Origin: Apostichopus californicus
Lineage: Eukaryota; Echinodermata; Holothuroidea; Aspidochirotida; Stichopodidae
Assembly: GCA_020650975.1 (NCBI GenBank)
Contig: JAIPMN010020343.1
Span: 1 to 36,809, forward strand
Reading direction: 5' to 3'
Length of the DNA stretch: 36,809 nt
Made by a program: the position numbers and the translations under genes
Shown: piece after piece, positions 12,301-25,697 of the stretch
Position numbering within the stretch: position 1 is the stretch's first letter
Layout: each line of letters opens with the position of its first letter
The notes under the pieces: model-generated
What the model saw: the letters and a program-made list of their open reading frames with translations, nothing else
Told to the model about the DNA's origin: nothing
Databases searched by the model: none

Positions 12301-12993
12301 ACATGTACACTTTTTACAAATAGTTCTATTCCTAGACCACACAAAGGCAAACATTAATACATCCCATTCAATATAAGTGGGGCTACGAAAGGGAAGAAAT
12401 AAGTAAGAGACTGTTTCAAACAAATTCCTGAGTACTCTTCTTTTTCTTGTATTCTCACCATTTTAAATCTATTTCTTCAAGTGGAAAAGTGTTCACATAC
12501 ACAAATACATACTACAGACACAATGGAACTAAGCAGCTTATCTACACACACTGCACTACAAATAACCACTGGAATGGAAAGTGTTGAAGGGTTATTTACC
12601 ATCCCTTGTAAGGTGCAAAATTTAAGAAAGAAAGGCTCCACTTCCAACTTAAAGATCAATTTGATTGCCTTAGACAAATGACAGAGTTGTCGAGTCCAGC
12701 GTTTCCCAAAGGGTTTTATTATTTTGGGATTTATAATTTCTCTTAAATTATGGAGTGGTCAAATTGTAGATAGATGCCTTCTTTACACAGATGATATATC
12801 CAACAATGTGTGAATAATGCACATAACTTGGTCAGAATCATTTGGTAAACCTTTTCTACTCAACATCAAATACATCAATGAAGATCAGATAGTTTAGTGA
12901 CAATCTTCGTGCCAAATTTATTGTCCAAAGGTACCTTACCCATTGAACCACTGTCAAAATAAAAAAAAGTCAAAAAAAAAATCAAAACTTTTC
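9336..12993. other. AT-rich region, no gene recognised
   Basis: The longest open frames (11073-11387 minus and 11500-11790 plus, each about 100 codons) have no recognisable domain. They are of a length expected by chance in several kilobases of DNA. A hydrophobic plus-strand frame at 12182-12376 was also considered and not accepted. Confidence 0.6.
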
Positions 12994-13170
12994 CAGATAA
13001 AACGCGACTCCCCCTTCTCTAAAAGTGTACAAATATTCTCAAAAATATTTCTTGAGTTTCTGACCAATATTTTTGCAGATAAAACAGTTTTGCAGATAAA
13101 ATGTGACTCCACCTTCCCTCATAATGTAAAAATATTCTCAGAAATATTTCTGACCAATATTTTAGTAAAA
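12994..13170. repeat. 99-bp direct duplication
   Basis: CAGATAAAA, then GACTCC, CCTTC, AAATATTCTCA, AAATATTTCT and GACCAATATTTT, occur in the same order from 12994 and again from 13093, with small gaps and mismatches. It looks like a single tandem duplication. The Lys-rich plus-strand open frame across it reflects A-rich DNA. Confidence 0.8.
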
Positions 13171-15024
13171 CAAGAAATGATTGATTATGAGGGCAACCAG
13201 GGGATAGGAGACAAGCTCCTCTTACACAAAACAGAGGTTGTATTATTATGATTTGTTGCCCCCACATGTAAATGTAGTGACCAGTTTTATGGCTTAAACT
13301 TGAACTTTTAATTGTTTCTGATATGGATCATAAATGTCAGATGGCAATATAAAGTGACATTAAAACTGTTGTGAAAGGTGAGACTGCTAAACTGGGTTGT
13401 ATCTAACTGTCAGAGGTTGAAGAGGAGACCTTTCTCCTTCAAATCTCTCAGCCTCAGAGCTACATATCATACTGCTGTAATACTATATGAAGGAAGAGAC
13501 ATTTTTAAGTGGTGCTGTACGACAACAAACCAAGCTGAAATCTCAAGAGTACGTGTCACTTGGTGTTTATTCCAAAGCTAAGTCTAACCCATAAAATATT
13601 TTCTATCATGTTGAGAATGAAACGTTAACATGATGAAATGTTTGAAATAATCACTTAGTATTGTTGCTCAGTAATGCCATAGACCTTTAAATAAAATAGT
13701 GATATTTAAAGCACACGTCATCCTTCTGTATATCATGGTTTCTATATTCTTCATTAAAGTATTTATATGACACAAGTATGTACAGTTGAAAAGCTCCTTT
13801 AAGTCAAATTTGACAAAGATGGAGCATTAAACACAGAGTCTTTTGTGACAGGTTGACCACTAAAGCAATATTTGTGATCTGAAACTTAAGGTTGTAATGG
13901 TGGCTGGTACAATAATCCCTTACCAAAGAGGCTTAAAGATCATCAGTACTGGCCCCAAATATGCCCAAATAAGTCAAATAATGGGCATTCATAGCTCCAA
14001 ATTCAACAAGCATTTTAATACCACCCAGCAAAGTATTTGTCCATACTGAAACATTTAACTGTCTAATTTTAACACCCCCTTAAATTCTGAAAGTATTAAC
14101 ATGAATTTGTGCAGAACTACAGTACCAACTAAAGTACTTTTGAAAGCTTCTATGATCTATCAAATCTTGCATGCTAAACTTTGGGGCCAATACTGATTTC
14201 AACTTTAAACACAAAGTAAAGACTATGCGCATAACATCACTTCTCATTTTAGTCACAATTATTCGCAGTAATCCAACAGAAAGTTCATAAATATTTGTAT
14301 TAAAAATAAAAAATTAAGATACTGATCCTTTTTATATCCATCCTATTCTAGCTTGCCTGTGTTATCAGCCCTGTATTTTAATCCCAACAAGAGCCCCCTT
14401 CATATTTGTACAGTGCACATTGCCATCAAGACCTTGCAAATATGAGACACAACTGAAGTGTAAATTCCAGCACAATTACAGTTACTATAAAACACAGTCA
14501 TTAACATGTGCAGTTAATATGTTATATTCAGTTTATTTTCACAGTTCTACCACTGTACCAGTCTCTCCTACTGGCGTCTTTACGACCTTGGGTAATGTGG
14601 CAAATTTTGATTTTCCGCTTCACAACGACGGAAGAAAATCTATGTACTGTATAGTAGTATGCTATGCAGGTTTACCAGCCAGCTTGTTTCTTCATTCACA
14701 GACTTTCCAGGGTTAGTCTGAATAAAAAAAGTTTCAGAGCTGATGACTTTACAAGACAGCAATTAACCACTCACAACAACAAAAAGGTTCAGGCATCATA
14801 TTTCCAGCACAATCTGCCCCTATTTATTTTTTTCCCCCTTGTATAATTTGACATACTTCATTACATACAGTATAGTACTGGAGTACATCCACTTCAATTG
14901 ATGTTAAATAACATACTAATTATAATTAGCCAAGCATTAGTGATTATTAAATACTCTGTGTAAATATGGTTGCTCGATTTTCTACTTACTGCTAGCGTTC
15001 TTCTCTTTGAAAGAGAAATGGAAA
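13171..15024. other. AT-rich region, no gene recognised
   Basis: Short open frames on both strands (for example 13378-13581 and 14420-14716, plus) show no family features and lack convincing splice sites. I see no repeats of note. Confidence 0.6.
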
Positions 15025-15075
15025 GGAGGCAAAGGGGGGGGGTGCAGGGAGAAGGGGTGGGGGGTGGGAAGTGGT
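15025..15075 (+). other. G-quadruplex-prone tract
   Basis: A run of nine G is followed by GGG, GGGG, GGGGGG and GGG within about 50 bp on the plus strand. This is a strong G4 pattern. It abuts the open segment at 15080-15179. Confidence 0.5.
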
Positions 15076-15179
15076 TCAAGTAACACTTGAACTAGTTTGC
15101 CTAAAGATTCATTATTCAACTGACACAGAAATCTTTCTTTGTTAATATCCTCAAGGCTCAAGCACTGATCAATCAATGT

Positions 15180-18100
15180 CTAATGAATTCGGAAGTAAAA
15201 AATTCCTATTCGCTGAGACTCTGCCACCTCAAAACTATTTGACAACTTAATTCGGGAAGAGATCAGCTTTCTGCATTTTGTGTATCAATAGGCCTGACAA
15301 AATAAAGATGAAATAAAGACATCTTTTTTTCTCAATGAGACACATAACTGTGGCAACAGCATGGTTCCATCACTGAACAATCCACTGCCTTTATATGGGG
15401 AATATGATATATATATATTGTACCATACGCACAGATTAAGCTTTACAAGTTTAATGTCTCCAAGTGAATAACATTTCCAAAACACAGGCCACCGTCAACC
15501 TCACAAACTACTACACTGTAAGGGCTCGTTGTCATCAGGGCAAGACATTCCTGGGAGTAATGACACCACTGTACCCAAACGAAAACTCCCTATGGCAAAA
15601 ACAATATCGTGAACGTTTTTACAAATGATGAGAAAAAAATTTGAAACTGGACAAAACTAAACACTACATGAATTCCAAAGTAGAAATGTCTGGGTTGTGA
15701 ATTAGAGAGATGTAAAATTTAGCTCAAGGCTATGCATGTTTGAGTTTATATCAATACCAGCCAGCTCTCCTACACCGCTGTATGTGTGTGTGCCTGTTAT
15801 TAAACCTGTTTGGTATCATACATACAGGATGCATGGTGGCTGATAATAGATAACATAACAGATAACACTTAAAATATCTTTTAAGGCTTGAGGGATAACC
15901 TGGTTCCACCAGCTGTGAATCACAGTTGTAAATTTGAGGTCCAAGATTTAAATCTGCTTGTTATTTCAGAATTAGTCTCTCAAGGAAATAGAAAAACTAA
16001 AACTTGTCCACATGATTGTAAATGACCAAAATTAGATATTTTCAGGGTTTTTACAGAATGTTATTTTTGTAACAATTTTGCTTCAAGGAAATAGACAATT
16101 TCAAAGTGTACGATTAACATGATTGTCAGAGAGTTTTTCTTTGCAGGTGTTTATTTATATATTTTTTCCTTGATCTTATTGATTTTTCCCCCCATTATTT
16201 TTTTACTTGTTTTTTTAACCTGATGACAACTGTAGTTAATGATTATATGTGCCTTTGATACACACCTGCCAGTTTTATATCATTACACACATTCCATGCC
16301 CAATAAATACTGTTAAAGCTTAAAAAAAATGCTTTGATAGTTGCCTTGGTTACTATGTCAAATCATGAGTTGCAGATGATATACTGCACTAAGTACTATG
16401 TGTGTAAGTCTAATCAGTATGTGAAATGCATACAAAAACAAAAAAGTTCATTAACACCAAATTAAGACAAAGACCATCGTTACTACCCTTATCGTTAAGT
16501 ACATGAAAAAACCACTTGGCTTGAAAACTTACGTGTACATGTTTGCGCACATGCCCTAACTGATGGTAAAAGATTAACCTGTTTCCATTCACACATCTGG
16601 TCTAATTCTCTATGTTCTGTACAGTTACTACTTTCTGCACAGACAGAGTTTATTGGTGAATACCATATGTGGGCTTAGTTTGGGCTTTATATACAGTAAA
16701 TACCTAAAGGGATATTATTTAGATCAAGTGGGTGATCTGATTACCTACATATATGGTAAAAGTGAAAACTTTATAGACAATGTGTAAATGGGGGTAAATG
16801 AGATGGTTTACTGTAACACTGTGAGGATGTTTCCTAAAGACTCAAAGGAAACTGGCAAAGTCTAGCAATTGTGTGAGGATGCTGAGCTATTTTTAGACAT
16901 TTAGTGAAAATATGTGTTAATAGCCCTGTGAGGGTACCTCTCTCTCTCTGTAATAGAAATTCAAACTAGGTAAATAGCACAGTGAGGGAGCATGATTGTA
17001 TTAGGAATGGAGATGCACAGCATTATCATTGGTCTAGATGTGATACAGATACTTGTGACAAACAACCTTTCTAATCATTCAGAAATATCTGTTACCGAGT
17101 AGCTGTTACTTCACGTAAGACCAGTTGGTGACTTAAACTGTTAAGTCAAAATATGGCATCTGGAGCCACAAATGCTACCATTTTAATGGCTTTCTGTATT
17201 CATTAAACCTTTTTATACTTATTTATTTTCTATAAATTTAGACCTATGGGTTTGCAACTAAAACTGAAATGCAATGATTTACATTTTTTTAAATTTTGTT
17301 TTTCACTCGCGTATATTTATTTCATCGGCCTAATTTTCTTGACGAAGTTACCAGCAGATGTGTTCTTTCGCATAGCGAAAGCTTATCTTTCACGAAAAGG
17401 TATGGTACCACCACATTCTGACAAATTCAGATATAAATCAGTTTTAATCAATATATTTTCTACCAAATATGTGAAGTTTTCACACCTTTGACAAATCATA
17501 TAAACCGAGTGCCAACCCAATCTTAGCAATCTGCTAAGGTCTACTAACTAACAATGGCCAAAGTACTATATTGGCATTCACATTATAACTCTAGTAACAA
17601 GGATAACTGTTACTAGGTTAATTCTAAATCAAACGAGGGAAAGTAATAACCACTTGCCAGTCGTAAGATAGGTCTCTTGGCTCCACTGTACACTTGTTAC
17701 TCTCTTCTAAAGGTAATGAATTCTAAACGTTTGGGAAGGTCAGAACCACCAGGAAGGCTTGAGAGCTTTAGTAAACTTACAGCACAGTCAAATCTGAAGG
17801 GTAATACTGAAGAGTCTTAATTAATTGCATACAGTTTAATAGTACTGTATTACATTATGCTATGAACTATACTGTATCATATCCAACATGTCTCTAACCA
17901 CTAAGTTAGAACATATGATGTTCACAACAACAACAAATAGACAAAAAAATGCAACAGAGGATCCCAGTGGTAACCACTTATAAGTTAAGGAAAACAATTA
18001 GTAAATGTTGCAAACTTTAAATACTGAACACTATAATTGTGGGATACCCACTGCTATGGCCTAACTTAGACAGACAGGTATATATATGCCTAGGTGGAGT

Positions 18101-21100
18101 AACCTTCGTAGCAGGTGTGGATATGTACCATAGTTGGTATTAAGGATGCAGCTAACCGGTGCAGGAGTAATACAAGTCCGCTGTGCGGGCAGTAGGTGGA
18201 GCTGACATGAGGCCTGACTTAGCTGATCATGTTAACAAACTTCAAACATTGACCATTCCATCAAGCAACAGTTATACAGACTTTTGATCACTTTTCCTGT
18301 CAAAACCAGCTAGCTATGCAAATCATGGGAAAGTTTACACATCCTTGTGAAGAAGTTCTACTGATAAAGTTTCCTGAAATTTCATATGTAAAAACCCAGC
18401 AAGAGGTAAACACAAGTACAGCCCTTTTCTAAAGTAGGTTTATTGCAAATACACAATGTGAAAGCTAAATATTTGTGTTCACAGGCCTAATCAACCTTTC
18501 ACAGAGTTTCCAATGTCTTAGCATGCCTCAATAAAAGCTTGCTTGAGGTTTAGTACACACAGTTTGTAACGTTCACATCAAATCCCTTCCCACCACATAT
18601 GAAACAAAAGATTAGAAATTATACACTTGAAAGAATAAAAGTAAACATATGACAACATACAAAGTCCTACAATAGAATCTCTCCGTCATGTGTCCTCCTC
18701 CATGGTTTCTTTGTGTTTCATGAATAACAAATTTAATTTATTGGCATCTTTCGACAGTTTCTTTCCAGCAATTATCCTGTAATATCGTGTATATAAGTGC
18801 CGGTCCCCTTTTTATCCTTCTCCGATCACTTATGTCGACATACGCACACAAACTTCACAGGGTACGAATTGTATTTGTAATATAAGAGAAAGAATGGTAA
18901 CATGAGCTTAAAAAAATGTAGTTACTGGTCCTGATGCAACCAAGCAGCTGTACAAACTTTACTAACAGTAGCAAGTTGGGCTTAGACCACCTACATCTTT
19001 CTCAGTGCTGAATTATATTATTAGAATACGCCTAGCCTATCCTGTGTGGCCAATGTAAACAAACTTCGAACCCTGCGACAACTTCAGGTCCTATAAAGTT
19101 AGGTCTAAGTTAGGCTAACCTAGCCTACTGTAACATGTACAGTATGTTTACCGTGGCGGAAAGTTGGTGCCTTGGAAAGTTGCGGTGCAAACAGTTTATC
19201 TGCCCTACTCAATGTGCAAATTTTAAACAAAGGTAAAATTTTAGATTCTCACCACAAATTTCTTGTTACTGAAAAGTTTACGAAAGTTTGCGAGTTGTAA
19301 ATCGAAAATGAAACTCAAGCTCAAGAGTCTGATGAGATGCCGCAAAATAAGAGCAACTGGTATGATGTACACATGTGGATCAATTTCCCACCGACAGTGA
19401 TTTTACAGGTGAATAACACTGGTTTTGTTGGCCCGTAACCAACTAAACACACAAGGGCAGGCGAAAATCTGGTGACTCACTGTCCAATCCTATTAGTAAT
19501 ACACCCTCACTATTCAACAATAGGGTTACCCCTTTATCCTTGATTATTCACAGGTCTTTGCGATAATGTACTTAGTAATGGAATGGAACAACTGTGACCC
19601 ACTATTGTGCTCTCAGCAGTGACTCCTTGAAGAATGCAAAAGACAAAACCGACCAATACACAATAGATTAACGATGTAGTAGGAGGTATCATCTTTTGAT
19701 GTGGGTTAGCTATAGTGAAGTGGGGTGGGTGTTTGGCTCGGAAACATATATGAGGGAGGGGAGGGGGGGAGGCGAGAGGGAAATTGGGATGTCGTATTAT
19801 GAATGTCATATAAGCATTTGCTAAAAGTCGATGAAAAACAAATATTAATGACTGTGAATATTTCTATTCTAAAACAAATAGTTCGATAAATATATTATAT
19901 CAAAATTTAACATATATGACGTCGTCATTTACGTAGCATATACAACACCAAATCATATAGTGAACGTCTTGAATAATAAACAATAATCAGCAACGTATGC
20001 TTTTCGTAACTAATTAACGGGTATTTGAAATTCGATTACAATTTGTTTTCAATGCTTGGCAACTTTAGGTTAATACTTCTTTGTCCTCGTAAGTTTCACG
20101 CATAGTTCATGGTTGAATATTCAAAGAGTAATTATAGGTTAATGTGCAAATTGTTAACAAAAATGTGGTTATATAGAAAATAATAAGTGACAGGAATAAA
20201 TATAAGAAATAAATATACAAATTGACCTCTAAGTGCTATATAGGCCTACCGTTAATTAGTTGGCCGAATCATAACCTTCAATGATACAGTGAAATGACTA
20301 TATTAATAATGGTTTGATCATGTGGACTGTATAGGCTTTATTGACACAATATGATATTGTTATATTAATATGTTTATTGTGATATATGACCCCTGACCTA
20401 ACTGCAGTCATGATCGTCTACATGTCACGAAGCTCCGTGATACCAGTACGCACCCTACTAGCAATTAAATGAGCTTCGTGCAACTTAACCACACATGTTT
20501 ACCACAGGAAATGGGTAATCAATATAGCCTACATCCTTTTTTCGGTGGATGTTTGAACTTGAAAAGAAGCTGGGCTAACTAAAGCTTACGAAAACAGTTG
20601 AGGCGTAGATCCAGGGGTTGTGGAAATTTCCTCTTACTGTCACCCCCCCCCCCCCCTTCTATAGACATACATACACAAATAAAAGTATAGTCACGTTAGG
20701 GCACACGGCACAAACTTTCGTGTAGACCTAATTTATAGACCAAATTTTTAGACTAAATATGCATCAGAATGCACAATTCCACTCCCACTACCGCTACCAG
20801 CCCACGTTCACTTTTCAGATTCCCCTCTATTATATGGTCCAGAACACTTCTTAAACTCTAAAACTCCCATCATAATATATTTAAATATATCTAAGTAAGG
20901 ACTATCATATTACTTGGTACTCTGCTGACCTTCCTACCAGGCGGGCTATCATCCCGTTCCGGTCATTGTCATCCGCCAAGTAATGTGGAGCAATGGGTAG
21001 CGAATAGGAATAAAATAATATTGCAAAATATCCATGCCGCACAATCATCCGTGAGTAATCGAGAAAAGTGCTTTATCGGGATTATTTTGTAATGAAAGTA

Positions 21101-21989
21101 CTAATTAGTGTATTAACCAACCTCTCTGATGTAAGAATCGGGAATCCATTTGAGACATTCATTGCTGAATTGCGGAGATTGCCTCATGAGGGCAAACATA
21201 CCTGTAAGACTGGGAGAGTACATATTTTAAATTCAGTTTAGTTTAGGTCTAACCTAATCGGATATCGTTTGGAAATTTGATAATGGCCATTATAACCAAA
21301 GGCAACAAGCATCAGCCACCATGTACACTCTGGCGACCTTGCTATACACGAAAAAGTCAATTTGTAGGTTAATTCAACAGTCAATTGTGGTACATCAGCT
21401 GGGTCTATATCACCAGGGTGTTATTAATCCAATATCTTTTTAACTGTTTTGGGAATCAAACGGTAATATAAGGATTGATTGATAGCGCCCCCAATTTCGC
21501 AAAAAACTTTTGTTCGTTCTGATTACGCAATAGTTTCCCAAGTTCACTTAATTTACATCTGTAACGAGTACCGTAACGGGAATGTCGTCGACACAAGTGT
21601 TAATTTCATCCACCGCCACCCCTCCATAGTGATGAAGTCTCTGTCAGGGTCTGCCAAATATCTTTGGTTATAATGAGAACGGACAATACATAGTCCTGCA
21701 TTAGTTGAAATGTCTTTATAGTTGCTATCATGGGATACAGAGTTTACATAAACACTGTCATTAACCTACCCAAGACGAAGATTACAGTTAAATGGTTACA
21801 CGGAGGTAGTCCCCCATCCCTTTTCTCTTCAATGCTGAATGCTGACCGTAACATTTTAGACATGAAATGGTGTTTGGGTTTATACATTTGGTCTATAGTT
21901 AGGTCTATATGCCAGGTTATGTTAATAAATACTTTTCATTTTTTTGTGTGGGGTTGAAAATGGTGGGGGGGGGGGGGGAGAGGATCTAT
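15180..21989. other. Long region with no recognisable gene
   Basis: About 6.8 kb of AT-rich DNA with only short open frames. Notable items are a purine tract at 19744-19783, a C14 run at 20643-20656, a G14 run at 21965-21978, a perfect 10-bp inverted repeat at 20426-20435 and 20471-20480, and G/C-rich segments at ~20596 and ~21980 resembling DNA-transposon ends. The stretch 18700-21700 looks somewhat richer in CpG than its neighbours and could hold a promoter, but no exon or TATA context convinced me. Confidence 0.55.
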
Positions 21990-22636
21990 GCCCCTCCCCC
22001 CATGGATCCATGCTTGATTATGTAACTGATGAACTCTAACCATATTGTCAGTGAGTTTATATCGTACGCACATACAAAGAAAGTACAAAATGAGAGCAGT
22101 GTTCTAATCTTTCTTTCACAATGAATTGTTCAATAGCAACATGCAAGAGAAATAAGTTAATAACTTTGTACATAGATGACTCTTTGGTTTAAAAAGTTCA
22201 GTAAAAAAGGCCTGATCATATGATATCATAGCAACAACTGTATGTGCTTATAAACTAATCATGAGTTAAAAAAAAACCCCAAATAAACAGTTGATAGAAA
22301 TGTAATGGCATATATCAAGCCTCATCTCTGGTAAAACTACTGTTCAACTTTTAATTTTTTTTTTCCTTTTGATTACCATGCTTGCCATTCCAATAAGATG
22401 ATTGATCATCAAGTAACTAAACACATAAAATTTCTAAAAAGTGGAGAAAAATTTACAGTAACAAATATTTTGAACCAAATATATAACTCACATTTATACT
22501 TGTGAAGTATGTTTTCACTAGAATGATTGAAAATCAAAATTAAAATTATTACAAAGATATTAAATTAAGACTAAGACGTCAATGAATACGAGAAAATACT
22601 GGAAACCAGTAAACTTGATATTTGAGATCGAGACAG

Positions 22637-22689
22637 GCGGTCGGGGGAGGGAGAGAGAGGGGTAAGGAATGGGAGAGGTGGGGGTGGTC
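22637..22689 (+). other. G-quadruplex-prone purine tract
   Basis: GGGGGAGGGAGAGAGAGGGG is followed by further GGG runs up to GGGGGTGG, enough for a G4 on the plus strand. It is one of several such tracts in the window. Confidence 0.45.
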
Positions 22690-23089
22690 ACCATTACCTC
22701 CGAGCCTGCAGCAAACTGTGGCACTGCAAGCATAGTACACTAGGGTCACCTCAAAGTGTATCCCTTTTCTCCAATACCCATTCACCATACATTTCTGTCC
22801 CCCGTCTCCAACCTCTCTACCCAGAATTAATACTGACTTCTCAAACTTTGCTTCTCACTTGCATCTTATACAGCAGATGATTAAATCCATAGAGAATTAT
22901 TACAGTAAAATCATATGAACAATTATGATATTCCATCCTTAAAGATATGACCAACCAATGCATGTTTAACATGATTGACGCAGGTGCAATTTATAACATC
23001 GAGATAAGGTGACTGTCTAGGCCTGTCTCCAGGGTCATTATGACTCTGTGACAACCCTTACATACAGTACATCCAAGATGGATACCCAA

Positions 23090-23155
23090 GAGGGGAGGGG
23101 GATGGGGATGGGGGTGGTTTAATCTGAGAGTAACTTGAACTATGGAAGGGGGAGG
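23090..23155 (+). other. G-quadruplex-prone tract
   Basis: Repeated runs of four or five G separated by one to three bases (GAGGGGAGGGGGATGGGGAT and onward), with a second cluster about 50 bp later. This fits the G4 consensus on the plus strand. Function is unknown. Confidence 0.5.
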
Positions 23156-25697
23156 GGTGTGGGTTTAACCTGACCATTACTATGCGGTGTGCATTTCTTC
23201 GTCATTGGCATGCACATGGTGTCCACTGTAGGGGATAGGTGATACTAGTTGCTTTGCCTTCTATTGGCAATATAATTGTTGTTTTCAACTGTACTAGGAA
23301 AATTTTGGGTCATTATATGTAACTCTTTATCAGGTTATCTTGAGAATGATGGTGTCTTCCTTCTGCCTGCCCTTGTGAAATCTTCACATTTTCCATTTCT
23401 ATTAAGGAATAGTACATTGGGGATTAATAAAGAAATTGCATTTCATCCTAAAGAAGTTCTATTTTAGCTGAAAGTTTTGTTACGATCTTATTGCAGCCAA
23501 AACGAATGTCCAGTTTTAACATTTCATCATTTATTAAATAAAAAGAAAACTTCATGAAGTAAAGTAATGAAATGTTTAATTAAATTAAGAGTAATGTAAC
23601 CCGCTCCCCCCCCCCCCCCTCCGCCCAAAAGCTTAACATAAGCAATTAAGGATGAAATACATTACAGGGCTTTAGTTAACACAAATTTGAAAGCCTTTGA
23701 AACACACAAGCCTCCTCATAAGGCAAACCTTCCAATATAGTATGTGTGCTTCTGGTCAAAGTGAAACCTTCTGTGTGAGACCAGAAAGTGTACGGCCTAA
23801 ACATTCGCTATAAAGAAGTTTGATTTAATGGAACTCTGCAGCTATGAAAGGCCTTGACTTCAAAATCAAGGTAAGAAAAGTTTTGTGAGTGCACCCATGC
23901 ATGAAAGAATTCATGATATTTAAAAGAAAGTTTTTTTTTACATTAAACATTAACAACAATAAAACTAAAGGAAGATACATAGCACACTATATAAATATAA
24001 GAATAACTTTGCTGTGACTTTTAGAGAGTTTGAATACATAAACTGAAAATAAGTTTCAACAATTCTTTGGGTTTTAATACTAACTACTGTTAAACAGCTT
24101 TGACCTTAATGATAATAGAAAAGATAAAAAAAATAGGGCTCAGTTTTCCACCAAAAAACTTTAAACTAAACACCTATAACTTTAGTAGAAATGATTAATT
24201 CTTCATAAACAGAGTATTAACCCATTTGACACACGGACAACTCACAAGTTATATGTTTGAATTTCTGTCATCAGATATTTCCCATTTAGGACATTCATTG
24301 ATATGATAGCAAGATATGTAGACATTATATGTACAGGACATTTCTCCCACCTGGAAGATGATATTCAACATCATCTGCTGACCCTGACCAAATTTTACCC
24401 TAACCCCATCTTTATTTACAAACGTTTCTCAACAACTTGATTGAAATGCTACAAGTTTCGACCACCATATGTTTGAGAGCTATCCTTCAGATGTCACAAA
24501 ACACTTACCAACCTCAACCTCAAAAATTATGGACAAACAAAGGAAACAGGAAAGAGAAAATGAAGAAAAATATCCTAAAAATTTCTATGGAGCAAAATTC
24601 CCCTTCTTTTAAGCCTCAAAATTTTCAAGAAAAAAAAAATGGTTCAGAAACATATTGTGCACAGATTCAAATGTCAAGAATTCCAGCAAAACTGGCCCTG
24701 AGTTGAAAATATTTTGAGATTTTAAAATAGACTAAAAAAGAGAGAGAGAAAAAAAAACAAGTATTGTAAGGAACTGGATCACTGAATACTAAATTAAATT
24801 GAAATCTCTTCTAAAAGAGTCATGAAAAATCGATCATCACTCCAACCTTTGACCTTTGAGTTGCTACGAAAATATTACAATGTTTTATATACATTTTCAA
24901 AAAAAATGATTGAGAACATTATAATTTCCCTGCAAGTATTGCAAGGACCTAAAAGCAGAAAATTTCAATGAAAAAAAAACAGTTCCTGAAGGTGACTTAT
25001 GATCAACTACAAATACAGATCTCAAAAAATACATATTGCTTACAATCAATTTAAAAAGGAAGATGTAAATGAATAAAGAGAGAACAATAGAGTGGGGAGG
25101 GGGTCATATCTCACAGAATTCAAAGAAGCATATTGATTTTGATGTGACTTTTTTTTCAATATTTAGGATGAGTTTTTTTTCAGTATAATTGAAATTTCTT
25201 ATAAATGTTGATCACAAAATCTCATGATTCTGTTGCAGTTTCCTACAAAAAAAACAGGTGGTTCTAGTATGGTAAATGTAAACTTGTTGTTGTTCTTTTT
25301 TTTTAAATTTCGACTTCTGATTCAAATAAAGCCACTGATGTTAATTTCGTCCTCATTTACATTACCCTAATTCAAGAAAAGGAGAGAGAGAGAGGAAAGG
25401 CAAAGCCTTTGAATTTTGCTAAGACCATGATAAATTTCATTATTACACCAGGCTACCGAAGGTATTATTACTTGCCATGCACCCACTAAACATCAAAGAA
25501 TATGTATGAATTTCCAGAGAAAGCAAGCTACTATATAACATTCTATATAATAATTTTTCTGTGATTATCATTTCTCTTAATAACAAACTATCTCCTCATT
25601 CAGAGATGTATGTAGTGATACTGATGTAAAGAAAATCGTTAACTATGATTTAAAAACTTTGCTGAACATTTTACCAAAAGAAAAATGTAATGTAATG

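Larger units (their letters stand above)
21990..25697. other. AT-rich region with G-rich tracts, no gene recognised
   Basis: Contents I can point to are G-rich tracts near 22637-22689 and 23090-23155, a C14 run at 23606-23619, short GA microsatellites near 24741-24751 and 25382-25394, and many A-runs between 24530 and 25300. The plus-strand open frame at 24437-24706 is Lys/Asn/Gln-rich because the DNA is A-rich. I do not call it a gene. Confidence 0.6.

Noticed and set aside
12182-12376. Hydrophobic plus-strand frame resembling a membrane segment
   Set aside because: T-rich DNA gives Leu/Phe/Val-rich frames by chance, and no further exons were found.
18040-18240. Slightly GC-richer segment as a possible small RNA gene
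   Set aside because: Only a short stem around GTCCGCTGTGCGGGC is visible, and no tRNA boxes or known RNA fold could be assigned.
24437-24706. Plus-strand 89-codon Lys-rich frame
   Set aside because: It follows from A-rich DNA, with no domain and no splice-site or promoter context.
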